Assembly: GCA_947504205.1 (NCBI GenBank)
Contig: CANNGL010000005.1
Span: 412,673 to 476,672, forward strand
DNA: 64,000 nt
From: an uncultured Litoreibacter sp.
GTDB lineage: Bacteria > Pseudomonadota > Alphaproteobacteria > Rhodobacterales > Rhodobacteraceae
Direction of reading: 5' to 3'
Below, in pieces: positions 56,259-64,000 of this stretch. How positions within the stretch are numbered: position 1 is the stretch's first letter; every line of letters starts with the position of its first letter. The translations under genes were made by a program, and so were the position numbers. The notes beneath the pieces were generated by a model. The model searched no databases, was not told where the DNA came from, and saw only the letters and a program-made list of their open reading frames with translations.

Positions 56259-58673
56259 TCAGCGCTTTCTGGGTTTTGCACGCAGGGTGGGATCAGCCGC
56301 GCGCGGATCTTCGGGCCAGTTATGTCGCGGATAGCGTGCACGCATATCCTTGCGCACATCGGCATAAGATCCATCCCAGAAGCCGGGCAGGTCAGTGGTG
56401 ATCTGAATGGGGCGCTGCGCCGGAGAGAGCAGCGTGATCTGGATCGGGGTTTTTGCAGGCCCGATTGTCGGATGTGTGGTGGCGCCAAGCATTTCCTGCA
56501 GGCGGACCGCGATGGCGGGGGTTTCGCCTGAATAATCCACGGCTATCTGTCGGCCCAAAGGCGTCGTGATTTGCGCAGGTGCCAACTGATCCAGCTTTTG
56601 GCTGACATCCCAGCCAAGATCGGCCTGTAATGCTGAATGTGGATCGAGCTTTTTGAGGTCGCCTATGTCCCGCAGACCGCTCAGATAAGGCAGCAGCCAG
56701 TCTTCGAGGCGATCCAGAAGGGCCGCGTCTGACCAATCTGGCAATTCCAAGCCGGGGTCATAGGCTGCAATCACCCGTGCGCGCAGAAGGGTGGCGGACT
56801 TGCTCCAATTCAGCGTATTCAGGCCCAGATCTCGCACTCCTTGGAGCAGGGCTGTGGCGATCTGTTCTTCTGGCGCGTCATTCCAGATCGTGTCCTTCAA
56901 TATCAACGCTCCGAAACATTCCTGTTGGCGTGCCTCCACACGGCGATGCCGTTTTGACCAGACGCAGGTTGTCCGAAAGACGAAAGCGTCACCATGGATG
57001 TCACGCAGTTCAGCCTCTGTGAGTGGGGCGGCCAGTCGGCATGTCGCTTCGCGTCCGCTTCCGTCCAGATCAAGGGCCACGATCATACGTGCATTGGCCA
57101 GATTATCCTCGGCAGGCAGAACCGCACCTTTGCCGCCGGACAGGATGTAGCGCGGATCCTGACCCGGGCGCCGCAAGCCGATGCGATCCGGATAGGCCAG
57201 TGCCAGCATCTCGCCGACAGAGCGTTTGGGGCCGCTGCAAAAGCGTCTCAGGCGCTTGGCATCTTGGCGTGCCCGCGCAATGACAGCGCGATTGGCATCC
57301 GGTCCCGGCGCCTCGAGGGCCTTGAGCCGTTTGCTGAAATCCGCTCCGGCACCGCGGGGCAAAGGGTCTCTTTCTCCCAGAAGCGCTGCTATTTCGGCGG
57401 CGCGCACGTCGCTTTGTCCCATCATATGCGCAAGCCTTGGATGGGCGGGCGTCGCGGCCATGGCGCGCCCGTGCTCGGTGATGCGTTCGGTTTTCAAAGC
57501 GCCTAGCAGGTTCAGCAATTCGCGCGCCTGACGGAACGCGCCCTCCGGCGGGGGTGTCAGGAATGCCAGATCGCCGGGTGTGGCGCCCCAATTGGCCAGA
57601 TCCAGCGCCAAGCCGGTCAGATCTGCGGCTTCTATTTCGGCGGGTGGAAAGCTCGGCAATGCGCCTCCTTCCGGTTTCGACCACATTCTATAACATGTGC
57701 CGGGTCCGACACGCCCGGCCCGGCCCCGCCGCTGATCTGCCTCGGCGCGGCTCACGGGCACGGTGACCAATCGTGACATGCCGGAGCGTTGATCGAACTG
57801 CGCGCGTCTTGCGCGCCCTGCGTCGATGACAATGCGAATATCCTCGATCGTGAGCGAGGTTTCGGCAATGGAGGTCGCCAACACGATCTTGCGCTTGTCT
57901 GACGGCGCGATAGCGGCCCTTTGGTCGGAGAAAGGCAAGGCGCCATAAAGCGGGCGGATGTCGATGTCCGGTAAATCGAGCCGAGCCATGACGCGGCGAA
58001 TTTCAGCCTCTCCCGGCAGGAAAACAAGGATACTTCCCGTCTCGTTTGTTGCGGCGTCCTGCACCAAATCTGCGACGGTCGCCTCGAATTGAGCGTTGGG
58101 GCTCAAGGGACGCGGCAGCCATTTGGTCGTGACTGGAAAGCTCTGGCCCTCCGATGTGAGGATCGGTGCCCCCAATAGATCTGCCACGGGTTGTGCGTCC
58201 AAAGTGGCCGACATCACCAGGAGCTTCAGATCATCGCGCAATGCGCCTCGGATATCGGAGGCCAGAGCCAGTCCCAGATCAGCATTGAGGGACCGTTCAT
58301 GGAATTCGTCGAACACGATCAGGCCCACGCCTGCCAGATCTGGCTGGCTTTGGATCATGCGCGTCAGGATGCCATCTGTCACCACTTCGATACGGGTCGC
58401 GTCGCTGATCTTGGTTGCGCCGCGCATCCGGTAGCCAACCGTTTGTCCGACGCTTTCGCCCAACATCTGCGCCATGCGCTCGGCTGCGGCGCGCGCCGCC
58501 AACCTGCGCGGCTCCAGCATGACCAATCGACCTTCAAAAGCGCCTGCTTGCAGAAGCGCCAAAGGCACCCGGGTGGTTTTCCCGGCGCCCGGAGGTGCCT
58601 GCAGTACGGCCAGACCGCCAGCCATGGCCTCAATCAGGTCTCCCAACACATCTTCAATTGGCAATCCGGTCAT
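56259..58673 (-). CDS. hrpB: ATP-dependent helicase HrpB
   Basis: An 804-residue DEAH-type helicase. Walker A is [17 protein letters not shown] (about residues 28-44), Walker B appears as [13 protein letters not shown] (about 120-132), motif III is VMSATLD, and motif VI is [19 protein letters not shown]. The C-terminal HrpB region reaches close to the end. It unwinds RNA or RNA-containing duplexes; its role in the cell is poorly known. ATG 58673 ([17 protein letters not shown]) fits the family. The longer frame to 58790 runs through a dispersed repeat and is not used. Confidence 0.93.
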   Translation of the reverse strand: MTGLPIEDVLGDLIEAMAGGLAVLQAPPGAGKTTRVPLALLQAGAFEGRLVMLEPRRLAARAAAERMAQMLGESVGQTVGYRMRGATKISDATRIEVVTDGILTRMIQSQPDLAGVGLIVFDEFHERSLNADLGLALASDIRGALRDDLKLLVMSATLDAQPVADLLGAPILTSEGQSFPVTTKWLPRPLSPNAQFEATVADLVQDAATNETGSILVFLPGEAEIRRVMARLDLPDIDIRPLYGALPFSDQRAAIAPSDKRKIVLATSIAETSLTIEDIRIVIDAGRARRAQFDQRSGMSRLVTVPVSRAEADQRRGRAGRVGPGTCYRMWSKPEGGALPSFPPAEIEAADLTGLALDLANWGATPGDLAFLTPPPEGAFRQARELLNLLGALKTERITEHGRAMAATPAHPRLAHMMGQSDVRAAEIAALLGERDPLPRGAGADFSKRLKALEAPGPDANRAVIARARQDAKRLRRFCSGPKRSVGEMLALAYPDRIGLRRPGQDPRYILSGGKGAVLPAEDNLANARMIVALDLDGSGREATCRLAAPLTEAELRDIHGDAFVFRTTCVWSKRHRRVEARQQECFGALILKDTIWNDAPEEQIATALLQGVRDLGLNTLNWSKSATLLRARVIAAYDPGLELPDWSDAALLDRLEDWLLPYLSGLRDIGDLKKLDPHSALQADLGWDVSQKLDQLAPAQITTPLGRQIAVDYSGETPAIAVRLQEMLGATTHPTIGPAKTPIQITLLSPAQRPIQITTDLPGFWDGSYADVRKDMRARYPRHNWPEDPRAADPTLRAKPRKR

Positions 58674-58723
58674 GGACCCCGCATTAACCTTAACGCGCGG
58701 CCGCGTCACGGGCGAACCTGTCT

Positions 58724-58760
58724 CTTCCCATGTTGGAAAATATCCCCGCCGGAGGCTCCG
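58724..58760 (-). repeat. dispersed hairpin + GGGGATATTTT element, copy 4 (inverted)
   Basis: On the minus strand the order is CGGAGCCTCCG hairpin (58750-58760), GGCGGGGATATTTTCCAACA and TGGGAAG. Relative to copies 1 and 3 it carries CCAACATGGG instead of CAAACATGGG. It sits between the divergent hrpB and meaB genes. Confidence 0.7.
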
Positions 58761-58799
58761 CGGATTGCCACCCAGACGGACCTCCGCCATAAAACGCCC

Positions 58800-59765
58800 A
58801 TGGATTTGGCTGCGAAACTCATTTCAGGCGATCGCCGCGCTTTGGCGCGGGCGATAACGCTGGTCGAAAGTCAACGCACGGATCACCGCGCGCAAGCTCT
58901 GGACTTGCTGGATCGTTTGCGCGGAGAGAACCGCGAAGCTTTGCGCATCGGGCTGTCGGGAACACCGGGTGTTGGCAAATCCACCTTTATCGAAGCTTTT
59001 GGTACGCATTTGACCGAACAGGGGCTGAAAGTGGCGGTGTTGGCAATTGATCCCAGTTCGACGCGTTCAGGTGGGTCCATTCTGGGTGACAAAACCCGAA
59101 TGGAGCAACTGGCGCGCAATCCCAACGCCTTTATCCGGCCCAGTCCTTCAAACACACAGCTTGGAGGGGTGGCGCGGCGCACGCGTGAGGCCGTGGCGCT
59201 CTGTGAGGCGGCAGGCTTTGATGTGGTGCTGATCGAGACCGTTGGCGTCGGCCAGTCTGAGACCATGGTGGCCGAGATGTCGGATATATTCACACTGCTT
59301 TTGGCCCCGGCTGGCGGGGATGAGTTGCAGGGCGTCAAGCGCGGCATCATGGAGATGGCCGATCTGATACTGGTTAATAAATCCGACGGGGATCTGAAAG
59401 CAGCGGCAACGCGTACCTGCGCGGACTATGCCGGCGCGTTGCGCCTTTTGAGGAAGCGCGCGCAGGACCCTGATGGTTTTCCCAAGGCGATGCAGGTTTC
59501 AGCCCTAACGCTGGATGGGCTTACTGCTGCTTGGCAGGCCATGAGCGATTTGGCGACGTGGCGCAAGGCCGAGGGGCATTGGCAGGCCAACCGTGCTGCG
59601 CAAGCTGAACATTGGTTCAGGGAAGCGGTGCGTCATGGTCTGATGGCGCGTCTTGATGCATCGACCGAGGCGCAGTCGGCGATGGCGCAAGAGGTTCAGT
59701 CGGTCTCGGCGGGGACAACCTCGCCTGACGCTGCGGCCAAACGTGTGCTCGACGCCTTGAAATAG
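58800..59765 (+). CDS. meaB: methylmalonyl-CoA mutase-associated GTPase MeaB (ArgK family)
   Basis: A 321-residue G3E-type GTPase that guards the B12 cofactor of methylmalonyl-CoA mutase. Walker [19 protein letters not shown] (about residues 50-67), the [20 protein letters not shown] block, [15 protein letters not shown] (switch and Walker B-type) and the G4 motif VNKSDGD are intact. No mutase gene lies in the window. ATG 58800 is within an open frame that starts at 58191 over hrpB; the upstream part is shadow. Confidence 0.92.
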   Translation: MDLAAKLISGDRRALARAITLVESQRTDHRAQALDLLDRLRGENREALRIGLSGTPGVGKSTFIEAFGTHLTEQGLKVAVLAIDPSSTRSGGSILGDKTRMEQLARNPNAFIRPSPSNTQLGGVARRTREAVALCEAAGFDVVLIETVGVGQSETMVAEMSDIFTLLLAPAGGDELQGVKRGIMEMADLILVNKSDGDLKAAATRTCADYAGALRLLRKRAQDPDGFPKAMQVSALTLDGLTAAWQAMSDLATWRKAEGHWQANRAAQAEHWFREAVRHGLMARLDASTEAQSAMAQEVQSVSAGTTSPDAAAKRVLDALK

Positions 59766-59777
59766 GCCATTCGCGCC

Positions 59778-59806
59778 TTGACGGGCCAAGAATCTCGGAC
59801 TAAACC
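59778..59806 (+). promoter_or_regulatory. sigma70-type promoter of rpmB
   Basis: TTGACG (59778-59783), 17-base spacer, TAAACC (59801-59806). It shares spacing and TAAA-type -10 with the rnpB promoter. Confidence 0.65.
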
Positions 59807-59872
59807 GCGCGAACAGAATTCAGGGCTCTGCTTGGGCAGGGCCTTTACGCTTTTAACACGAGGAATAGACCC

Positions 59873-60160
59873 ATGTCGCGCGTCTGTGAACTTACGGGCA
59901 AAGGCCCGATGGTCGGCAACAATGTCAGCCATGCCAACAACAAGACCAAGCGCCGGTTCTTGCCGAACCTCAACGATGTCACTCTGACCTCGGACGCTCT
60001 TGGTCAGTCTTTCAAATTCCGCATTTCTGCAGCAGCTCTGCGCACTGTAGATCATCGCGGCGGACTGGACGGCTTCATGGCGAAAGCCAAGGATGCTGAA
60101 CTCTCTGCGCGCGCGCTGAAAGTCAAGAAAGACATTGCAAAGGCGCAAACCGCCGCCTGA
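59873..60160 (+). CDS. rpmB: 50S ribosomal protein L28
   Basis: A 95-residue L28: [20 protein letters not shown], then [38 protein letters not shown] and a basic helical tail. The length and sequence fit the alphaproteobacterial type. The ACGAGGA site lies some six to ten bases before ATG 59873. It has its own promoter and terminator and is monocistronic. Confidence 0.97.
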   Translation: MSRVCELTGKGPMVGNNVSHANNKTKRRFLPNLNDVTLTSDALGQSFKFRISAAALRTVDHRGGLDGFMAKAKDAELSARALKVKKDIAKAQTAA

Positions 60161-60190
60161 GCAACTGCTTTTTGAGCAAGCTATTGAAGA

Positions 60191-60215
60191 GCCGGCCTGC
60201 AAGGGCCGGTTTTTT
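60191..60215 (+). terminator. rho-independent terminator of rpmB
   Basis: CCGGCC (60192-60197) pairs with GGCCGG (60204-60209), followed by six T. Confidence 0.88.
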
Positions 60216-60285
60216 CGTTCTGGCTGGGGTGCTGAAGGGCGTTTGATCGCTCTCGGGCAGAATGACGTGTAGGGCAGGCGCTTTA

Positions 60286-61641
60286 TCAGGCGGCTTCCAC
60301 GTTCAGCCAGACGCCGCCTTCGGGTCTGAGTGTCACAATCAGCACCGGCTTTGGATCGCGACCCGGAACGCGGGTGAACTTGAAGCGTGACAGGATCGTC
60401 GCCAGCATGATGACAGCCTCCTGAATAGCGAAGCTCATGCCAATGCAGACCCGTGGGCCATCGCCGAAAGGCAGGTATTGAAAACGATCGATCTTGTTGC
60501 CTTGTGCAAAGCGTTCGGGCTGGAAAGCATGGGGGTCATCCCACAATTGGTGCGAGCGGTGCAGCGCATAGATCGGCAGGGCCACCGTGTCCTTACGACG
60601 TATATGCCGCCCACAGAGCTCATCATCTTTCTGGGCAGTGCGCGACAGAAAGGCGGCTGGCGGATATAGTCTGAGCGTTTCATCAATGATCTGCCGTATG
60701 TAGGGCAGGGCGGGCAAATCGGCCTGCGTTGCCGTCCGCCCGTTCAGAACAGATTGCGCCTCGTTGCGGGCGAGCGTTTGGACCCGCTCATCAAAAGCAC
60801 ATAAATACAGTGCCCAAGACAAGGTGAGCGCCGTGGTTTCGTGGCCAGCGACAATGAATGTCAGCAAATTGTCCCGAAGCTCGGAGGTGTTCATCTTCCG
60901 TTTGGTTTGAGGGTCTTCGCCCGCCATCAACAGATCGAGCAGATCGGGTATCTCATCCTCCCCCTTTTCGCGTCGATCCTCGATGACGCTGTCGGACATC
61001 GCCTTCATCTTGCGTATGCCTGCCGATCCAAAGCTGCGGCCGGGGCGCGGAACCCAATCAGGAAAGCCCAAGATGTCAAAGAGTGAAACCTTTGCGGTTT
61101 GTTCGATATAGGCTTCAAACGATTCTTGTATCTTGTCGCTGTCATAGCCTTCGTCGCCAGAAAATGTGACGTCGGAGATCACTTCAAAGGTTGTCTTGAC
61201 CATCTCTTCAAACAGATCGGCGGCCCGGCCGGTCTGTTCAGCGATCCGCGCGCAGGAGCGATCCGCGGCGGCTTCCATGATTGGCGAGAGGTTGGCGATG
61301 TTTCTGTGCGAGAAGACAGGAGCCGCGGCACGGCGTTGCCAGCGCCAATGAGCACCTTCGGCGACAAATATGCTGTCCCCGATGGCGGGGCGCAGGATGT
61401 TCTTGGTGACGTCGGATTTTGGATAGTCGTCAAGTGCGTCGCGCAAAATATGTCGGAGCGCTTCGGGATCCTGCACCATGTGCCAGCGCTTGCCCATTTT
61501 GCCCGAAACAATGGGTTGGTGCAGGGCAATTTCGGGGATGATTTCCAGCAAGTTGCGCCGTGCGGCCTGAAGCGACTGCAAGATGGTCCATTTCTCTTTC
61601 ACCAAGGGAACCATGGGAGGGTATTGGGCGGTTTGCGACAT
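60286..61641 (-). CDS. cytochrome P450 (first of tandem pair)
   Basis: A 451-residue soluble-type bacterial P450. I-helix FIVAGHETTALTLSWALYLC (about residue 265), the K-helix ExxR in IIDETLRLYPPAAFLSRTA, and the haem loop PFGDGPRVCIGMSFAIQEAV with the cysteine ligand at about 399. About half or more of its residues look identical to the neighbour upstream. No ferredoxin or reductase gene is near, so it must use an electron supply elsewhere. Substrate not known. Confidence 0.9.
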   Translation of the reverse strand: MSQTAQYPPMVPLVKEKWTILQSLQAARRNLLEIIPEIALHQPIVSGKMGKRWHMVQDPEALRHILRDALDDYPKSDVTKNILRPAIGDSIFVAEGAHWRWQRRAAAPVFSHRNIANLSPIMEAAADRSCARIAEQTGRAADLFEEMVKTTFEVISDVTFSGDEGYDSDKIQESFEAYIEQTAKVSLFDILGFPDWVPRPGRSFGSAGIRKMKAMSDSVIEDRREKGEDEIPDLLDLLMAGEDPQTKRKMNTSELRDNLLTFIVAGHETTALTLSWALYLCAFDERVQTLARNEAQSVLNGRTATQADLPALPYIRQIIDETLRLYPPAAFLSRTAQKDDELCGRHIRRKDTVALPIYALHRSHQLWDDPHAFQPERFAQGNKIDRFQYLPFGDGPRVCIGMSFAIQEAVIMLATILSRFKFTRVPGRDPKPVLIVTLRPEGGVWLNVEAA

Positions 61642-61699
61642 AATCTCAAAGATATGACAAAGAGGGCGTCAGACAACAGCCTGTGCTGAATTGCCCGGT

Positions 61700-63055
61700 T
61701 TAAGCCTTTGCGACGTTTAACCAGACCCCACCATCAGGCCGAAGGGTCAGGATTAGCTTGGGGGTCGGGACCTTGTCGGGGACCAGTGTAAAGCTGAAGC
61801 GGGACAGCAGCGTGGCCAGAATAATGACAGCTTCCTGCAGGGCAAAACTCATGCCGATACAGACCCGGGGGCCGTCGCCGAAGGGGATGTACTGGAAACG
61901 GTCAATCGTGTTGTCAGGGTGGAACCGGTCGGGTCGGAAAGCGTCAGGTTCGTCCCAATACAGTACCGAGCGGTGCAGCGAATAAATCGGGACCACAACC
62001 GTGTCACCTTTGCGAACCTCCGTTCCGGCCAGCTCGTCAGGCTGCTGCGCGGTTCGGGCGATGAGTGCAAACGGCGGGTAGAGACGCAGGGATTCCTCGA
62101 CGATCTGCCGGACAAAGGGCAGGTTTGCCAAGTCAGCTTGCGTGGCCACGCGTCCCTGCAAAGCGGCTTTGGCTTCTTGTCGGGCGCGCTCCTGTGCTGA
62201 GGGATCAAATCCACAGAGATAAAGCGCCCAGGCCAGGGTCAGCGCAGTCGTCTCGTGACCTGCAAAGATGAAGGTCAGCAGATTATTGCGGATTTCCTGC
62301 GCCGTCATGGTGCGATGGGTTTCGGGGTCTTCGCCCGCCATCAGCAGGTCAAGCAGGTCGGGGGGATCGCAGGCGGTGCCTTGCTGTCTGAGTGATATGG
62401 CTGTGTCGGCCATGGCGGTCATGTATCTGATATGACGCGCGCCAAACAGGCGACCGGGGCGCGGCACCCATGCGGGCAGCGCGAAGACGTCGAGAAGCGA
62501 CGCGGATGCCGTCCGGCTAATATAGGCCTCAAATGCTGCCTGAACCTGATCGCTGTTGTGGTGTTCGTCGCCCGACAGGGTGACATCGGATATGACCTCG
62601 AACGTGGTTTTGATCATTTCGTCCAGCAGGTTGACCGGCTCGGCTAATTTTGTCTCCAGGCGGGTGCAGGCTCGATTGGCGGCGGCTTCCATCGTCTGAG
62701 AGAAATTCGCGATATTGCGATGCGAGAAGGCAGGGGCCACAGCGCGTCGCTGCCAACGCCAATGCGCGCCCTCTGCGATGAATACGCTTTCGCCGATGGC
62801 CGGGCGCGAGATGCTTTTGGTGACTTCGGCCTTAGGGTAGTTCTCCTGATTGTCCAAGAGCACGCGTTTCAGAGCGGCGGGCTCGGTGATCATATGCCAG
62901 CGGGTGCCTTTGCTGCCCGAGACAATCGGGTGGTTCAGCGTCTGAACCGGGATAAGTTCCAGAAGATTGCGGCGTGCGATTTTCGCGAGGTCCAGTATGG
63001 ACCAATGCGGTTGGACCAGAGGCACTAGAGGCGGCAGAGAGGGATCTTCGCTCAT
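61700..63055 (-). CDS. cytochrome P450 (second of tandem pair)
   Basis: A 451-residue P450, paralogue of the downstream gene, with the same motif positions: FIFAGHETTALTLAWALYLC, IVEESLRLYPPFALIARTAQ and PFGDGPRVCIGMSFALQEAV (Cys ligand at about 399). The two begin alike (YPPMVPLVKEKWTILQ against LPPLVPLVQPHWSILD) and differ mostly in the B-C and F-G regions that set substrate. They are 58 bases apart on the same strand, which indicates a recent-to-moderate tandem duplication. The divergent lipoprotein gene is unrelated. Confidence 0.9.
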   Translation of the reverse strand: MSEDPSLPPLVPLVQPHWSILDLAKIARRNLLELIPVQTLNHPIVSGSKGTRWHMITEPAALKRVLLDNQENYPKAEVTKSISRPAIGESVFIAEGAHWRWQRRAVAPAFSHRNIANFSQTMEAAANRACTRLETKLAEPVNLLDEMIKTTFEVISDVTLSGDEHHNSDQVQAAFEAYISRTASASLLDVFALPAWVPRPGRLFGARHIRYMTAMADTAISLRQQGTACDPPDLLDLLMAGEDPETHRTMTAQEIRNNLLTFIFAGHETTALTLAWALYLCGFDPSAQERARQEAKAALQGRVATQADLANLPFVRQIVEESLRLYPPFALIARTAQQPDELAGTEVRKGDTVVVPIYSLHRSVLYWDEPDAFRPDRFHPDNTIDRFQYIPFGDGPRVCIGMSFALQEAVIILATLLSRFSFTLVPDKVPTPKLILTLRPDGGVWLNVAKA

Positions 63056-63203
63056 GATCTGATTTATCCAAGGTCACGTGTTTTGAGGACTTTGCGCAAT
63101 AGTACTAAGATCACTTGTCCTGAGCAAAGGTTGCATGATTGCGTCCGCTCTGTCGCTTCGCTATCGAGATTGTGGCACCTTATCGCCAGCGAGGGGAATC
63201 TTT

Positions 63204-63836
63204 GTGACCTTATCAATACGTTATGCGCTCATGGCACTTTGCTTGGTCGGCCTGTCGGCCTGTGCGGTGCCAGACCCTGATGTTGAGGAGAAGGTCGAGC
63301 TGGGCGATTTCCGCCTGCTGGGCAATGTCGCGGTGACCACCAATTCACGCAAGATGGGTGTGTCACGGGACGCCTCGTCTGAAGCCTGGGAAGATGTTCT
63401 GGAAGCGGCAGTGCAAAAGCGCTTCGGGCGTTATGATGGTGAGACGCCGTATATTCTGAGCTATTCGCTGGATGGTTACATCTTGGCGACCAAAGGCGGG
63501 CGGCTTGCGCTTGCGCCGCGCTCTGCGATGTCGATGACGGTTCATATCTGGCAAACGGAGCCACAAAAGCGTCTCGAGGACCGCTCCAAGCAACTTTTGA
63601 TCCTCGAGCAATTTGATGGCGAAACTTTCATTGGCTCGGGTCTGTTCCGAACCAAGGAAGAGCAGATGGAAAATCTGGCGGCGCAGTTTGCCAAAGCTCT
63701 GGAGCGCTGGCTTCAGGCAAATGCAGATTTGTTCGGCCAGACCGTCACGGAAGAGGCCAAGCAGGCTGCGGAAAAAGACGACCTGGAGGCTCTTGCTGAT
63801 CAGGCGAAGACCGCAGAGCCAGGTTCGTCGAACTGA
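63204..63836 (+). CDS. lipoprotein, hypothetical
   Basis: A 210-residue predicted lipoprotein. GTG 63204 follows GAGGGG at about seven bases and gives the signal VTLSIRYALMALCLVGLSAC with lipid Cys at residue 20. The mature part contains DFRLLGNVAVTTNSRKMGVS and ends with an acidic helical tail. I do not recognise a named family. The frame extends to 63135 upstream without a ribosome site. It lies just before tuf. Confidence 0.72.
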   Translation: MTLSIRYALMALCLVGLSACAVPDPDVEEKVELGDFRLLGNVAVTTNSRKMGVSRDASSEAWEDVLEAAVQKRFGRYDGETPYILSYSLDGYILATKGGRLALAPRSAMSMTVHIWQTEPQKRLEDRSKQLLILEQFDGETFIGSGLFRTKEEQMENLAAQFAKALERWLQANADLFGQTVTEEAKQAAEKDDLEALADQAKTAEPGSSN

Positions 63837-63839
63837 CGC

Positions 63840-63868
63840 TTGATTTTTCGGCAATTCCTGCATAGGTA
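63840..63868 (+). promoter_or_regulatory. possible tuf promoter
   Basis: TTGATT (63840-63845), 17-base spacer and TAGGTA (63863-63868), about 56 bases before tuf. Confidence 0.45.
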
Positions 63869-63924
63869 GCGCGCGATACGAAAACGGGGCACGGGGCCCC
63901 TCACAACCATAAGGCGCGCTAAGC

Positions 63925-64000
63925 ATGGCTAAGGAAAAGTTTGAACGTAACAAGCCGCATGTGAACATCGGCACGATTGGTCACGTTGACCACGGCAAGA
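63925..64000 (+). CDS. tuf: elongation factor Tu (5' end only)
   Basis: The first 25 codons of EF-Tu: MAKEKFERNKPHVNIGTIGH followed by VDHGK, the start of the GTPase P-loop (GHVDHGKT). EF-Tu brings aminoacyl-tRNA to the ribosome. The gene is cut by the window edge. In this clade a duplicate tuf copy is often found near ribosomal genes. Confidence 0.97.
   Translation, partial: MAKEKFERNKPHVNIGTIGHVDHGK

Noticed and set aside
58674..58790. Longer N-terminus for HrpB (39 extra residues)
   Set aside because: That part translates the dispersed repeat and intergenic DNA; ATG 58673 fits the family start.

Overview
The window looks like chromosomal DNA of a marine alphaproteobacterium of the Rhodobacteraceae (Roseobacter group). 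The support is a high-GC gene-dense layout, TRAP transport, a C-P lyase operon, gatCA, alphaproteobacterial-type RNase P RNA, DUF1127 and DUF2927 proteins, and sigma70-type promoters of the form TTGAC-N17-TAAA before rnpB and rpmB. The genus cannot be fixed from the sequence alone. No CRISPR array, phage, insertion sequence, tRNA or rRNA gene was seen. || Layout. 1-3.4 kb: phosphonate C-P lyase genes phnGHIJ (phnJ cut by the window edge) with a divergent PhnF regulator. 3.7-5.3 kb: a Tad/Flp-like von Willebrand factor A protein. 5.4-9.1 kb: a TRAP transporter with a fused DctQ-DctM permease and a hairpin between dctP and the permease. 9.2-12.4 kb: TerC-like protein and GMC dehydrogenase with a divergent IclR regulator. 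12.4-17.1 kb: MFS transporter, Dtd, PfkB sugar kinase, a double zinc-ribbon membrane protein and two small b561-like membrane proteins. 17.1-23.3 kb: acyltransferase, SPFH/GYF2 protein, DUF2927 lipoprotein, TelA, XpaC, an unlisted 30-residue membrane peptide and TerC. 23.6-29.5 kb: RluB, TadA, small proteins, GatC-GatA, a lipoprotein, an amidase and a PAS protein. 29.6-30.0 kb: RNase P RNA. || 30-40 kb: ankyrin protein, a probable haloacetate (fluoroacetate) dehalogenase, gamma-glutamyltransferase, a VOC protein with a TetR regulator and two clear operators, L33 with promoter and terminator, GNAT, lipoprotein, BI-1 protein, an Lrp-type regulator with DUF6356 and glutamine amidotransferase genes. 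40-47 kb: LysR, quinone oxidoreductase, HisN-like phosphatase, two purine deaminases (8-oxoguanine deaminase type and GuaD), a CAP protein, MgtE. 47-64 kb: a large Pro-Glu repeat membrane protein, SIMPL protein, MetY, a lytic transglycosylase, VOC and OsmC proteins, a CoxL-like molybdoenzyme without its partner subunits, HrpB, MeaB, L28, two tandem cytochrome P450 genes, a lipoprotein and the start of tuf. || The best candidate for an under-described system is the run at about 18.1-23.3 kb (TerC, micropeptide, XpaC, TelA, DUF2927 lipoprotein, SPFH-GYF2), followed within 5 kb by a double zinc-ribbon membrane protein. It looks like a union of the TelA/XpaC/TerC stress set with a YdjG/YdjI-like membrane-stress pair, without PspA or TerD. 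A second point is a short dispersed element (a GC-rich hairpin followed by GGGATATTTT) seen four times in the window, once inside the RNase P RNA.
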